A DNA stretch of 64,000 bases from Dokdonella sp. (GCF_017744955.1 NZ_JAGIAG010000005.1:62001-126000), one strand, 5' to 3'; numbered from the stretch's first letter, positions 1 to 9,139 are shown. A program made the numbers and translations. Notes: generated by a model from the letters alone, not told the origin.

Positions 1-96
1 CAACGCCGGCCGCGTGCGCCGGAGCGCGCCCACTCCCGCGCAGGCCGCCGCCTGCCTGCGCGTCGCAGGCTGAACGGGTCGACCCGCAACGAAAAC

Positions 97-126
97 TTGA
101 CGGGGACCCCCGCAGTCAACAAAATA
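97..126 (+). promoter_or_regulatory. Candidate promoter of tRNA-Asn
   Basis: TTGACG at 97-102 is a good -35 element. An A-rich hexamer (AAAATA, 121-126) follows after 18 bases and can serve as a weak -10. The GC-rich bases between it and the tRNA fit the discriminator of stable-RNA promoters. TTGAC and GTCAA with GGGG/CCCC form a small inverted repeat across the spacer. The assignment is by position and consensus only. Confidence 0.5.
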
Positions 127-134
127 CGCGGCTC

Positions 135-211
135 GCCCGAATAGCTCAGCTGGTTAGAGCACTTGACTGTTAATCAGGGGGTCGTTGGTTCGAGTCCAAC
201 TTCGGGCGCCA
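135..211 (+). tRNA. tRNA-Asn (anticodon GTT)
   Basis: A full cloverleaf can be folded. The acceptor stem GCCCGAA (135-141) pairs with TTCGGGC (201-207). The D-arm carries AGCTCAG...GTTAGAGC, the anticodon loop reads CTGTTAA giving anticodon GTT (Asn), and the T-loop is GGTTCGAGTCC. The discriminator is G and the CCA end is encoded (209-211). A strong terminator follows 17 bases later, so the gene looks monocistronic. Confidence 0.97.
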
Positions 212-228
212 GATAAAGAAAAAAGAAA

Positions 229-261
229 AAGGGCTTGCAGCGATGCAGGCCCTTTTCTTTT
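229..261 (+). terminator. Rho-independent terminator after tRNA-Asn
   Basis: An 11-bp stem (AAGGGCTTGCA at 229-239 with TGCAGGCCCTT at 244-254, one G-U pair) closes a GCGA tetraloop. It is followed by a T-rich run (TTCTTTT). It directly follows the tRNA. Confidence 0.85.
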
Positions 262-809
262 GCCTGCGTCTCCGTCGCCGAGTGCGATGGTGCCTGTGGG
301 CGGCCCGGGAATCGGCGGTTCGGCGCACTACACGGAATGTCGCGGCAGCCACTCGAACGCCAGCCGGCGACGCAATGGACGTGCGTGGCGAGAAGCACTC
401 GATCGGACGTCTTTGCGAGCGACGCAGCCGGCGAAGATGTGGAGGATCAACCGACAGCGAGCCATCGCGGAAAGCGCGGGGCGTCGCAGCAGATCGAAGC
501 GACTACGCATCGGGGATCGCTGCTGCCGCAACCATCTAAACTCTTCTTCATCGAATTGTCGTGACGCGGCCATTGAACCTCGGCCCGCGGCCCATAGTAT
601 CGGTCTCGACCACGGCAGGCCGATCTCCCTCCCCGTTGACGCTTGCCGGCCGTGGTCGTCCTTCGTGAGAAGTGCAGCCAGGCGGGAAGGCGGGGTCGCC
701 ACGGATGGCCAATTCTCGCCGGCATGGAGCCGGCATCGTTCTTCGAACTGTTCGCTCGGATCCCGCCGCGCTCATCCACGGGGCATGAACGCGGCGATGC
801 CGTGCGCGA
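262..809. other. Intergenic stretch without a recognisable gene
   Basis: About 550 bases lie between the tRNA terminator and the end of ppnN. Open frames exist on both strands, but their translations are arginine-rich and low-complexity, with no domain or ribosome-binding site that I can support. I see no duplicated tRNA 3' end, integrase or other sign of an integrated element. Confidence 0.5.
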
Positions 810-2216
810 TCAGCCGGCGTGGACCCGATAGCACGGCACGTAGCGCGAACCCGGCAGCTTCATGCGCTGCTGCGCGACGAAGCTGGCGAGCAGCGCGTCG
901 AGCGCCTGCATCACGTCGCGGTCGCCGTTGATCTCGAACACGCCGTACTTCTCGATCGCGCGCATGCCCTCTTCCTTGACGTTGCCGGCGACGATGCCGG
1001 AGAACGCCCGGCGCAGATTCGCGGCGAGCCGGTGCGGCGCCTGGTCGCGGTGCAGGTTCAACGCCGCCATCGCCGCATGTGTCGGCTGGAACGGCAGCTG
1101 GAACTCGCGCTCGATGTTCAAGGCCCAGTTGAAGAAGAACGCGTCCTTGTTGTCGAGCCGGTACGTCCGCACCCGCTCGATGCCCTTGCGCACCTGGCGC
1201 GCGACCTCGCCAGGATCGTCGACGACGATCTTGTAGTGCTTGGCCACGCCCTCGCCGAGCGCGAGGCGCAGGAAGCGGTCGATCTGCTCGAAATAGGCGG
1301 CCGACTCGCGCGGCCCGGTGAAGATCAGCGGGAACGGCAGGTGCTCGTTGTCCGGATGCAGCAGGATACCGAGCAGGTAGAGGATCTCCTCCGCCGTGCC
1401 GACGCCGCCGGGAAACACGATGATCGCGTGACCGATGCGCACGAACGCTTCGAGGCGCTTCTCGATGTCCGGCATGATCACCAGATTGTTGACGATCGGA
1501 TTCGGCGACTCGGCCGCGATGATGCCGGGCTCGGTGATGCCGATGTAGCGGTTGGTGCGGCGGCGCTGTTTCGCGTGCGCGATCGTCGCCCCCTTCATCG
1601 GCCCCTTCATCGCGCCCGGGCCGCAGCCGGTGCAGATGTCGAACGCGCGCAGGCCGAGCTCGTAGCCGACCTTCTTCGTGTACAGGTACTCCTCGCGGTT
1701 GATCGAGTGACCGCCCCAGCAGACGACGAGGTTGGGATCGACGTTCGGCCGCAGCACGCGCGCGTTGCGCAGGATCTCGAACACCGCGTGCGTGATGCCG
1801 GGCGAATCGGCGAGATCGAAGCCGCCCGCCTCGATCTGCATCGCGACGTAGACGATGTCGCGCACGACCGCGAACAGCAGCTCGTTGACGCCGCGGATGA
1901 TCTGGCCGTCGACGAAGGCCTCGGCCGGCGCATTCTTCAGCTCGAGCTTGACGCCGCGGTCCTGCTGCAGGATCTGGATGTCGAAATCCGGATAGCGTTC
2001 GAGCAGGGCACGCGCATCGTCGTTGGCGGTGCCCTGCGTCAGCACCGCCAGCGCGCAACGGCGCAGCAGCTCGTGCAGACCGCCGGCGCCGGCGTCGCGC
2101 AGGCGCGCGACCTCGTGGCGCGACAGCACGTCGAGCCCGCCGGCAGCCGGCGAGATGCGCGCGCTGTACGTGGCGGGCGGAAGGGAATCGGGAATCGGAG
2201 TCGGCTCCGTGCTCAT
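810..2216 (-). CDS. ppnN: Pyrimidine/purine nucleotide 5'-monophosphate nucleosidase PpnN (LOG family)
   Basis: The 468-residue product matches the PpnN/YgdH family (E. coli about 454 aa), which cleaves nucleoside monophosphates to base and ribose 5-phosphate and responds to (p)ppGpp. The N-terminal YgdH domain includes RGVKLELKNAPAEAFVDG near residues 88-105, almost the same as in E. coli. The LOG Rossmann core carries the hallmark PGGVGTAEE. The ATG start at 2216 has an AAGGA ribosome-binding site about 10 bases upstream and the expected N-terminal length. It stands alone, ending before the tRNA region, and its upstream neighbour is the TonB receptor gene on the same strand, separated by a terminator. 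The family call is firm; the substrate range is taken from homologues. Confidence 0.95.
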   Translation of the reverse strand: MSTEPTPIPDSLPPATYSARISPAAGGLDVLSRHEVARLRDAGAGGLHELLRRCALAVLTQGTANDDARALLERYPDFDIQILQQDRGVKLELKNAPAEAFVDGQIIRGVNELLFAVVRDIVYVAMQIEAGGFDLADSPGITHAVFEILRNARVLRPNVDPNLVVCWGGHSINREEYLYTKKVGYELGLRAFDICTGCGPGAMKGPMKGATIAHAKQRRRTNRYIGITEPGIIAAESPNPIVNNLVIMPDIEKRLEAFVRIGHAIIVFPGGVGTAEEILYLLGILLHPDNEHLPFPLIFTGPRESAAYFEQIDRFLRLALGEGVAKHYKIVVDDPGEVARQVRKGIERVRTYRLDNKDAFFFNWALNIEREFQLPFQPTHAAMAALNLHRDQAPHRLAANLRRAFSGIVAGNVKEEGMRAIEKYGVFEINGDRDVMQALDALLASFVAQQRMKLPGSRYVPCYRVHAG

Positions 2217-2304
2217 GCGGTTTTCCTTGGCGATCGCGGCGGCGGGCGCCGCGCGAGACTGCTAGCAATGCCAGTCGCCGCCGCGGCGGTCAAGTGGCCC
2301 CATG

Positions 2305-2339
2305 AAAAGCAAACGGCCGACACGAGGTCGGCCGTTTGC
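2305..2339 (-). terminator. Rho-independent terminator of the TonB receptor gene
   Basis: A perfect 13-bp stem (GCAAACGGCCGAC at 2309-2321, its complement at 2327-2339) has a 5-base loop. Read on the minus strand it is followed by TTTT (2305-2308). It lies about 20 bases past the stop of the TonB receptor gene. Confidence 0.85.
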
Positions 2340-2359
2340 GTACCGCGGATGCGGGCAGG

Positions 2360-5300
2360 TCAGAACGTGTAGCGCGCCGTGACCAGCACCGACCAACGCG
2401 ACTCCGCCTGGGCATCCTGCTTCGGAATGCCGTTGCCCTTCGGATCGGTCAGGTTGTAGACGTACTTGCCGTCCTTGATGCCGGCGAAGTTGGCCAGCGA
2501 GCGGGTGTAGATGAAGTTCGGGTTGTAGATCTGGCCCCACTTCTTGTTCAGCATGTTGCCGACGTTGAAGATGTCGAAGCGGATCTCGCCCTTGTGGCCC
2601 TTCATGAAGCCCGGGACTTCCTGCGTGAAGCTCAGGTCGAGCTGGTTGACCCACGGAGCCGTCGCACCGTTGCGCGAGACGACGCCGCCCTGGTGCTTGT
2701 TCAGGTAGTCGTTGTTCTTGATGAAGTTGTAGAACTGGTCGATCTGCGCCTGCGTGGTGCCCGGGGTGAAGGTCACGTCGCCCGGACGCGGCACGTAGAA
2801 CACGTCGTTGCCGCTGATGCCGTCGCCGTTGGCGTCGTTGGCGAACGTCCACGAGTACGGCTGGCCGGTGTAGATGTTCCACACGCCGGAGACGGCGGTC
2901 GTGTAGTCGCCGAAGAACTTGTGCTGCCAGGTCAGCGCGGACAGGAAGCGCAGCTTGATGTCGTAGTTCGAGCGGCGCGCGACGTCTTCGTTCGGGTTGT
3001 AGGAGACGCGGCTGGTGTAGTTGCTGAAGGCCTGGCTCGAGGTACCCGGGTTCACGTCGGTCGCGCGACCGTAGGTGATCGAGGTCGTACCGAACCAGGT
3101 GTCGTTGTAGGCCTTCTGCAGCGACAGGGTCAGGTAGTTCGCCTCGCCCTTGCGCGTATTGGTCAAATACGTCGAGGAGCCGCCGAACGCGGGATTGTTG
3201 CCGGCGCGCTGGATGCGCGTGTAGTTGCCCGGGGTCGCCAGCGGGCCGCGGCTGCCCATCCAGTTGCCTTCGCTGGTGTCCGACCAGTAGTTGATGCGAC
3301 CGTCCGGCAGCACGCCGTTGCCGGGGCCGAGGTTGATCGCCTCGTAGTTGATCGCGTTGCGCACGCCGATGTGGGCGAACTCGGCCGTTCCCACGACTCC
3401 CCACCATGGCAGTTCACGATCGAACGCCAGGCTGACCTTCAGCGCGGTCGGCAGCTTCAGATTGCGATCGACCGTGTCGACGGTCTGCTGCGCGCCGGCA
3501 TTCGCGCCGCCCGGCGGCATCTGCGTGTGCGGGTTCGGATTGAACAGGCAGTCCGGTCCGGTCGAGCAGCTCGGGCCAATCGAGAAGGTCTGCAAGGTCA
3601 GGCCGTTGTTGGTGAACGGATTGGCCTGCCACACGCCCGGCGTCACGCCCTCGACGATGCCCATGCCGCCGCGCAGCTGCGTCTTGCGCTCGGTGTCGAA
3701 CTCGTAGTTGAACGACATGCGCGGCTCGAGCACGCCGTTGCCGTTGACCGTGCCCTGGTTCGAGTAGCCGAACGCCTGGCGGAAGTTCGGGTTGTAGAGC
3801 GGACGATCCGGCAGGCGCGGGATGTCCCAGCGCAGGCCGTACTGCAACGAGAACTGCGGCGTGACCTGCCAGGTGTCCTGCACGAACACGCCCCACTGGT
3901 CGAGGCGGAACTTCGCCGCAATGCTGTTGATGTCGCCGTTGGTCGGGCGATACAGCGCGAAGCTGGCGTACTTGCCCTGCTCGAAGTCGTCGATCGAGTT
4001 GAACGTGTAGGCGCCGAACTCGGTGCGACCGAACAGGTTGAAGAACTTGTCACGCTGGAAGTCGACGCCGGCCTTGACCGTGTGATCGCCGAGGAACCAA
4101 TTGCCGGCGAAGAAGCCGGTGTAGGTCTTCACGCCGAGCACGTTGTAGTGGCGGAACTGCTCTTCGCCGAGGTTGATGGAGACGCCGCCGCTCGGCGCGG
4201 TGCGCACCTGCACCTGCGGCTGCTGCGCGAGCACCGACGGCGTGGAGTCGTAGGTGCCGTAGGAGAACGAGGCCTCGGTCGAGAACGTGTCGCTCCAATC
4301 GTCGTACAGGTTCACCACGTAGCTCTCGAGCTCGCGGTTCTGCGTGTACCAGTAGCTCGACAGGTTCAGCGTGGTGAGGTTGAACGTGCCCGGAATCGGC
4401 TGCGCGCCCTTCGTCTTCGAGTAGCGGAAGCTGGCACGATGACCGTCGGCGATGTTCCAGTCCAGCTTGCCGAGGTAGCGCTTCTCGTCCTGGTCGGCGC
4501 CGGTCGACGTCAGGCCGCCCGGCGTCATGCCGTAGCCTTTGGCGATGTTGACGATGCGGTCGAGGTCCTGCTGGCTGATGTTGACGATGTTGCTGCGGCC
4601 GGAACCGAGCGGGCCGAAGTTCGGCGCCGGCGCCAGGACCTTGGACTCCTCGTAGCTCAGGAAGAAGAACAGCGTGTCCTTGATGATCGGACCGCCGAGC
4701 GTCGCGCCGAAGGTCTTCCGCGCCTCGTAGCCGGTAAATTCGGACGGCTCGTCGCTGGTCAGGTCCTTCGCGTTCGTGTACGCGTAGTAGGCGCCGCCGT
4801 GGAATTCGTTGGTGCCCGACTTCGTGACGATGTTGATGTTCGCGCCGACCGCGCGCTTGTTGGTCACGTCGAAGTTCGCGGTCGAGATGTTGTATTCCTC
4901 GATCGCGTCGAACGACAGCGGCTGGTTCAACGCCGGCAGGCCGTTCGGCTCCAGACCGAAGGAGTCGTTGGTCGGCACGCCGTCGATCGTGATGTTGTTG
5001 TAGCGGCTGTTCTGGCCCAGCGCCGAGATCTCGCCGCGGGCCTTGTTGGTGATGTTGATGTTCGGATCGAGGCGCGCGATGTCCTGGATCGAGCGACCCG
5101 GATTCGGGATCAGCTTCAGCTCGCGCTGCGAAACGTTGGTGCCGAGGCCCTTGTTGTCGGCCTGGAACACGGCGCCCGGCGCCGCCGCGGTGACGGTCAG
5201 GCCGGCCAGTTCGGTCGCGTCGCTGCCGCCCGCCGCGGTCAGGTTCAAGGTGGTTTCTTCGGCCAGCTTCAGATAGACGTTGCCCTGATCCGCCTTCTCG

Positions 5301-5569
5301 CCGTGATCGCCCGAGGCCTTGACCTCGAACGGACCGCCGACGCGCAGACCCTGCGCGGAGTACCGGCCGTCCGCATCCGTCATCACGGTGCGCGAGCTGC
5401 CCGACGGCACGTGGACGATCTCGACGCTGGCGCCGGCGACCGGCTTGCCGGCGGCATCGACGATGCGGCCGGAAATCGACGACGAGGTGTTCTGCGCGAA
5501 CACGCTGGACGCCGCGAAAAGCGAGGCGATGGCCCACGGCAGAAGGCGCATGCGAATTGGCTTGTTCAT
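2360..5569 (-). CDS. Oar-like TonB-dependent outer membrane receptor
   Basis: This 1069-residue protein has a signal peptide (cleavage near SVFA-Q, residue 26), then a carboxypeptidase-regulatory-like beta-sandwich (about 28-110, SISGRIVDAAGKPVAGASVEI), a plug domain (about 125-235, with NNITIDGVPTND and NIVTKSGTNEFHGGAYY) and a long beta-barrel ending in an aromatic residue (ARYTF). This order is typical of Oar-like receptors of Xanthomonadales, which import large ligands such as peptides or glycans using TonB-ExbBD; the ligand cannot be read from the sequence. The ATG at 5569 is chosen over one at 5605 because GAGGGA lies about 8-10 bases upstream and it begins the signal peptide. It is followed by a strong terminator and preceded by direct repeats that may bind a regulator. 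No exbBD or peptidase partner is adjacent. Confidence 0.93.
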   Translation of the reverse strand: MNKPIRMRLLPWAIASLFAASSVFAQNTSSSISGRIVDAAGKPVAGASVEIVHVPSGSSRTVMTDADGRYSAQGLRVGGPFEVKASGDHGEKADQGNVYLKLAEETTLNLTAAGGSDATELAGLTVTAAAPGAVFQADNKGLGTNVSQRELKLIPNPGRSIQDIARLDPNINITNKARGEISALGQNSRYNNITIDGVPTNDSFGLEPNGLPALNQPLSFDAIEEYNISTANFDVTNKRAVGANINIVTKSGTNEFHGGAYYAYTNAKDLTSDEPSEFTGYEARKTFGATLGGPIIKDTLFFFLSYEESKVLAPAPNFGPLGSGRSNIVNISQQDLDRIVNIAKGYGMTPGGLTSTGADQDEKRYLGKLDWNIADGHRASFRYSKTKGAQPIPGTFNLTTLNLSSYWYTQNRELESYVVNLYDDWSDTFSTEASFSYGTYDSTPSVLAQQPQVQVRTAPSGGVSINLGEEQFRHYNVLGVKTYTGFFAGNWFLGDHTVKAGVDFQRDKFFNLFGRTEFGAYTFNSIDDFEQGKYASFALYRPTNGDINSIAAKFRLDQWGVFVQDTWQVTPQFSLQYGLRWDIPRLPDRPLYNPNFRQAFGYSNQGTVNGNGVLEPRMSFNYEFDTERKTQLRGGMGIVEGVTPGVWQANPFTNNGLTLQTFSIGPSCSTGPDCLFNPNPHTQMPPGGANAGAQQTVDTVDRNLKLPTALKVSLAFDRELPWWGVVGTAEFAHIGVRNAINYEAINLGPGNGVLPDGRINYWSDTSEGNWMGSRGPLATPGNYTRIQRAGNNPAFGGSSTYLTNTRKGEANYLTLSLQKAYNDTWFGTTSITYGRATDVNPGTSSQAFSNYTSRVSYNPNEDVARRSNYDIKLRFLSALTWQHKFFGDYTTAVSGVWNIYTGQPYSWTFANDANGDGISGNDVFYVPRPGDVTFTPGTTQAQIDQFYNFIKNNDYLNKHQGGVVSRNGATAPWVNQLDLSFTQEVPGFMKGHKGEIRFDIFNVGNMLNKKWGQIYNPNFIYTRSLANFAGIKDGKYVYNLTDPKGNGIPKQDAQAESRWSVLVTARYTF

Positions 5570-5700
5570 TGTGCTATCCCTCAAAGCATCTGAAATGGCG
5601 AACACGAAATCGCCGCCGGAGGCTGCCCGCTCAGGAGCCTCTCGTGGCGAAACGCTGGATTTTTGACCCCAATGCGGCCGGGTACTGAACCCAGTCGAGC

Positions 5701-5720
5701 TGTTTAACTGCAGTTTAACA
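5701..5720. promoter_or_regulatory. Direct/inverted repeat upstream of the TonB receptor gene
   Basis: GTTTAAC occurs twice with an 11-base period (5702-5708 and 5713-5719) around TGCA. The 20-base block is also an 18/20 palindrome, and GTTTGAT follows 10 bases later. It lies about 135 bases upstream of the receptor start in a short AT-richer island. One-turn-spaced direct repeats fit OmpR/PhoB- or AraC-type binding. This is a candidate operator only. Confidence 0.4.
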
Positions 5721-5744
5721 GCGTTTGATGACGGATTTGTAACA

Positions 5745-7496
5745 TCAGGTCAGATTTTGCTGCGCCGCATCAGGCCCGCGGGCGCCGTCGATGTAGCGCG
5801 CGCGCTTGATCGGGCGCAGGTGGGCCAGATCCAGCCGCACCAGGCCGTCGACGCAGCCACCGAACGCCGGATCGACTCCGAAGTCCAGAAACCGCACCCC
5901 AGCGGGCTCGCACAGGTCCGCGTACTGGCGATACAACGTCGGCAACTGCGCCTTCATGTCGGCCAGACGCTGCTTGAGGATGCTCAAGCCCTCGCCCGGC
6001 GAACGGCCGGCCCAGTCCGCATGGGCGGCCTCGGCGATGGCCTTGGATATGACGAATGGATTGCGCGCGCGCGCCAGCCGGTCGCCGTCGCGGAAATAGT
6101 GACCGTGGTAGTGGACGATCCACTCGCGCGCTTCGGGCGGCAGCGAGGCGCTGAGGCTGACCGGCCCGAACAGATAGCGCACCTGCGGCCGCGTGCGCAG
6201 GTAGGCGCCGATGCCCTGCCACAGGTAGTCCAGACTGCGGGAACCCCAATACGCCGGCTGCACGAAGCTGCGGCCGAGTTCGACCGCGTCCGACAGGAAG
6301 GATTGCGATTCCGGCGCGTAGTCGAACAGGCTGGCCGAGTAGAGTCCGTCGAGGCCGCGTTCGCGCAGGATCGTGCCGGCCTCGCCAAGGCGGTAGGCGC
6401 CGACGATCGCCAGCGCCTGCTCGTCCCACAGCACCACGTGGCGGTACCAGGCGTCGTAGCGATCGAGGTCGCGGCGCGCGCCGGTGCCTTCGCCGACGCG
6501 GCGGAACGCGAGTTCGCGCAGGCGCCCGATTTCGCGCAGGGCCGGATCGTCGGGACGCGCGTCGAGCAGGAGGATCTGCTTGCCGTCGTTGGTCCGGCCG
6601 AGCACCTCCGCCGCGCGCAACGAACGGCGGACTTCCAGCGGCGACTCCGGATGCGCGACCGCGGCCGAAGTCGGGAACACGGTCGGACGCCGATGCGCCA
6701 ACCGGTAGACGTGGCGGCGCATGTGCTGCGCGATCTGCGCGGCGTCGAGGTTGGAGCGCACCAGCGCCGTGGTCGGCACGATCTCGCCGACCTGGAAATC
6801 GATGCGCGAATTCGCCGCCGCGAACATCTCGCGCGCGAGCAGCAGCATCGCCAGCGGCTTGGCCAGCATCGACACGCCGTAGAACATCGGCGAATTGCGC
6901 GCCTCGATGTGCACCGGCAGCACCGGCGCGCCGGTCTTCAGCGCCAGCCGCGCGAAGCCCGACGACCATTCGAGATCGCGCACGCCCTTCGAGCTCATGC
7001 GCGAAACCTCGCCGGACGGGAACACGATCACCGCCTCTTCGCGCTCCAGCGCGCGATACGCTTCGCGCATTCCGCCCACGACGCTGCCGTTGCCGAACAC
7101 CGGCAGAGGCAGGAACAAGGGCTTCAGCGGTTCGAGCCTCATCAGCACGTCGTTGGCGAGCACCTTGACGTCGCGGCGCACCGACCCGACCAGCTGGATC
7201 AGGGTCAGCGCGTCCATCGCGCCGAGCGGATGGTTCGCGACGATCACGACGCGGCCTTCGACCGGGATGTTCTCGCGGTCCGTGTTGGCCACGCTGTAGC
7301 TGATCTTCAGGTCGTTCAGCACGAACTCGAGGAAATCGAAGCCGCTCAGCGATTGGCCGGCCTCCAGCAACGAGTTGATGCGTTCCTCGCAAGCGATCTT
7401 GCGCAGCAGCCCGACCACCGGCTGCGAGAACGTGCGCGCCCGCCCCTCCGAAAGGCGCGGAAATTTCTCGTAGAACGTGCGTTCAACGCTGATCAA
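5745..7496 (-). CDS. Bifunctional acyltransferase, OlsF-like (PlsC domain + OlsB/GNAT domain)
   Basis: The 583-residue protein has two acyltransferase halves. Residues about 80-270 form a PlsC-type domain with NHPLGAMD (motif I, His and Asp) and FPSGEVSR (motif III). Residues about 305-560 resemble the OlsB/hemolysin-like GNAT domain, with ARPDDPALREIGRLRELAFR, the VELGRSFV core and GPVSLS. OlsF makes ornithine lipid in two steps, the C-terminal half N-acylating ornithine and the N-terminal half O-acylating the lyso-lipid, so a phosphorus-free membrane aminolipid is the likely product. Glycine or another amino acid is also possible, because relatives vary in substrate. There is no signal peptide. 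The ATG at 7496 is preceded by a 7-bp hairpin in the leader (7517-7538). It is not obviously in an operon with marC, 144 bases upstream. Confidence 0.8.
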   Translation of the reverse strand: MISVERTFYEKFPRLSEGRARTFSQPVVGLLRKIACEERINSLLEAGQSLSGFDFLEFVLNDLKISYSVANTDRENIPVEGRVVIVANHPLGAMDALTLIQLVGSVRRDVKVLANDVLMRLEPLKPLFLPLPVFGNGSVVGGMREAYRALEREEAVIVFPSGEVSRMSSKGVRDLEWSSGFARLALKTGAPVLPVHIEARNSPMFYGVSMLAKPLAMLLLAREMFAAANSRIDFQVGEIVPTTALVRSNLDAAQIAQHMRRHVYRLAHRRPTVFPTSAAVAHPESPLEVRRSLRAAEVLGRTNDGKQILLLDARPDDPALREIGRLRELAFRRVGEGTGARRDLDRYDAWYRHVVLWDEQALAIVGAYRLGEAGTILRERGLDGLYSASLFDYAPESQSFLSDAVELGRSFVQPAYWGSRSLDYLWQGIGAYLRTRPQVRYLFGPVSLSASLPPEAREWIVHYHGHYFRDGDRLARARNPFVISKAIAEAAHADWAGRSPGEGLSILKQRLADMKAQLPTLYRQYADLCEPAGVRFLDFGVDPAFGGCVDGLVRLDLAHLRPIKRARYIDGARGPDAAQQNLT

Positions 7497-7640
7497 GGCA
7501 CACCTCTCGGATCGTCCGGGAGCACGCTAGCGCTCCCGTATTACAGCAACTTTGCGTGGACCTGGCACGACGCGGTCGGCCGAAAAAGCGATGCACCGCG
7601 CATTCGAACGCGCAACGGCGTTCCGAACGGTCTGCATTCG

Positions 7641-8252
7641 TCAATGCGCGCCCGCCAGTTTGACATAGGCGACCAGGGCGTCGAGGAACATCTGCACCGA
7701 CAAGGCGACCAGCAGCATGCCCATCAGCCGCTCCATCGCGGTCAGCACGCGCGCACCGAGGATGCGGAACAGGAAGGTCGAGGACAACAGGATCAGCGAG
7801 GTCAGCAGCCAGGCGACCAGCAGGGCCACGCTCCAGTCGACCGTCCGCCCCGGGTCGCTGTTGGCCAGCAGCATGACCGCGGCGATCGTCGACGGGCCCG
7901 CCACGGCGGGAATCGCCAGCGGCACGATGAACGGCTCGGCGTCTTCGTCGTTGCCGAAGATGCCGTGCTGCGGCGGGAAGATCATGCGCACGCCGATGAT
8001 GAACAGGATGATGCCGCCGGCGATCGAGACCGACTCCTGCTTCAGGTGCATCAGGTCCAGCAGGTACTGGCCGCCGAACAGGAATGCGAACAACGTGATC
8101 AGCGCGATCAGCATCTCGCGCACGATCACGAACATGCGCCGCTCCGCCGGCACGGTCTTCAGCACGCTGAGGAACAGCGGGATGTTGCCCATCGGGTCCA
8201 TGATCAGAAACAGCAGGACGCCGGCGGACAGCGTGCTCATCGAACTTTCCAT
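7641..8252 (-). CDS. MarC/YhgN family inner membrane protein
   Basis: The 203-residue protein is almost entirely hydrophobic with about six membrane spans. It matches the MarC/YhgN family in length and motifs: LFLIMDPMGNIPLFLSVL near the N-terminus, the re-entrant IAGGIILFIIGVRMIF, and PLAIPAVAGPSTIAAVMLL in the middle. The function is not established; MarC was once linked to multiple antibiotic resistance, but this has not held up. The start is uncertain: ATG at 8252 follows a GGGGGC run, another in-frame ATG lies at 8240, and one at 8282 would add a polar tail. It is downstream of the SDR gene on the same strand and may be co-transcribed with grxD and SDR. Confidence 0.87.
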   Translation of the reverse strand: MESSMSTLSAGVLLFLIMDPMGNIPLFLSVLKTVPAERRMFVIVREMLIALITLFAFLFGGQYLLDLMHLKQESVSIAGGIILFIIGVRMIFPPQHGIFGNDEDAEPFIVPLAIPAVAGPSTIAAVMLLANSDPGRTVDWSVALLVAWLLTSLILLSSTFLFRILGARVLTAMERLMGMLLVALSVQMFLDALVAYVKLAGAH

Positions 8253-8366
8253 CGTGCCCCCGTTTCGGTGCGGCGGTCGCACCGCGCGATATGTCGCGCC
8301 TATTCTAAGCGCCGGATTTGGAGCCTTCGCTCCAGCGTGCCGAATGACGTCGCCGCGTGAACGGCG

Positions 8367-9125
8367 TCACGCCGGCTGGCGCAGATCGAGCGCCTTGCCG
8401 CGCAGCGCCGCTCCGTCGCGGCCGAGCAGCCAGACCGCCGCCGCCGCCGCGTAGGCCGGCTCCGGATGGATCAGGGTGTTCTCGCCGTAGTACGCCGCCC
8501 GCCGCAGCGCGGTGCGCATCGGTCCGGGCAGCAACGCGTGCGTGCGCACGCTCGAACTTTCCGTTTCCTGGTGCAGGATCGACGCGAGGCCGGCGAGCGC
8601 GTGCTTGGCGACGCCGTAGCCGCCCCAGAAGGCCTTGCCGACGCGTTCGACGTCGTCGAACACGAACACGATCGCCGCATCTCCGGCGCGGCGCAGCAGC
8701 GGCAGGCAGGCCTGGGTCAGCAGCGCCGGCGCGTGCAGGTTGACCTGCTGCGCGCGCGTCCACTCCTCCGCCGTCTGCTGTTCGAACGGCTGCAGGGTGT
8801 CGAAATGGGCCGCCGCGTGCACGATTCCGTCGAGCCGGCCGCAGCCGCGTTCGATGCCGGCCGCGAGATCGGCGAAATCCTTCGGCGTCGCGCCGGCCAG
8901 GTCCATCGGGTAGATCGCGGGCTTGGGCGCGCCGAGCGCCTCGATCTCGTCGTAGAGGCGCTCCAGCGGGCGCACCTTGCGGCCGAGCAGGACCATCGTC
9001 GCCCCCGCCGCGGCCGCGGCCAGCGCGACGGCGCGCCCGAGACCGCCGGTCGCGCCGGTGACCAGCACGACGCGCTCGCGCAGCGAATCCGGCGCGGGCG
9101 ACGCGGCGCCGTCCGCGAGTCGCAT
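8367..9125 (-). CDS. Short-chain dehydrogenase/reductase, YciK-like
   Basis: The 252-residue Rossmann-fold oxidoreductase shows the classical SDR features: VVLVTGATGGLGRAVAL (TGxxxGxG cofactor site, about 19-34), DGIVHAAAHF (NNAG-equivalent), and the catalytic Tyr-x-x-x-Lys in GGYGVAKHAL. It is closest in arrangement to the YciK branch, whose substrate is unknown. The ATG at 9125 lies 14 bases past the grxD stop on the same strand, so the two are probably translated from one mRNA. No clear ribosome-binding site is visible, which fits coupling. An upstream extension in the same frame runs antisense-like through grxD and is rejected. Confidence 0.88.
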   Translation of the reverse strand: MRLADGAASPAPDSLRERVVLVTGATGGLGRAVALAAAAAGATMVLLGRKVRPLERLYDEIEALGAPKPAIYPMDLAGATPKDFADLAAGIERGCGRLDGIVHAAAHFDTLQPFEQQTAEEWTRAQQVNLHAPALLTQACLPLLRRAGDAAIVFVFDDVERVGKAFWGGYGVAKHALAGLASILHQETESSSVRTHALLPGPMRTALRRAAYYGENTLIHPEPAYAAAAAVWLLGRDGAALRGKALDLRQPA

Positions 9126-9139
9126 CAAGGGCAACACGA

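Noticed and set aside
170..398. Open frames on the minus strand across tRNA-Asn, one encoding a product with DSNQRPPD, the other VGLEPTTP
   Set aside because: These peptides are the well-known spurious translations of the antisense strand of tRNA genes.
135..810. Integration site of a mobile element at tRNA-Asn
   Set aside because: No integrase, no duplicated tRNA 3' end and no mobile genes are seen downstream.
2336..5593. A 1085-codon plus-strand frame opposite the TonB receptor gene
   Set aside because: It mirrors the codon bias of the real minus-strand gene, is Arg/Val/Ala-rich and has no domain. The minus-strand product has a signal peptide, plug and barrel.
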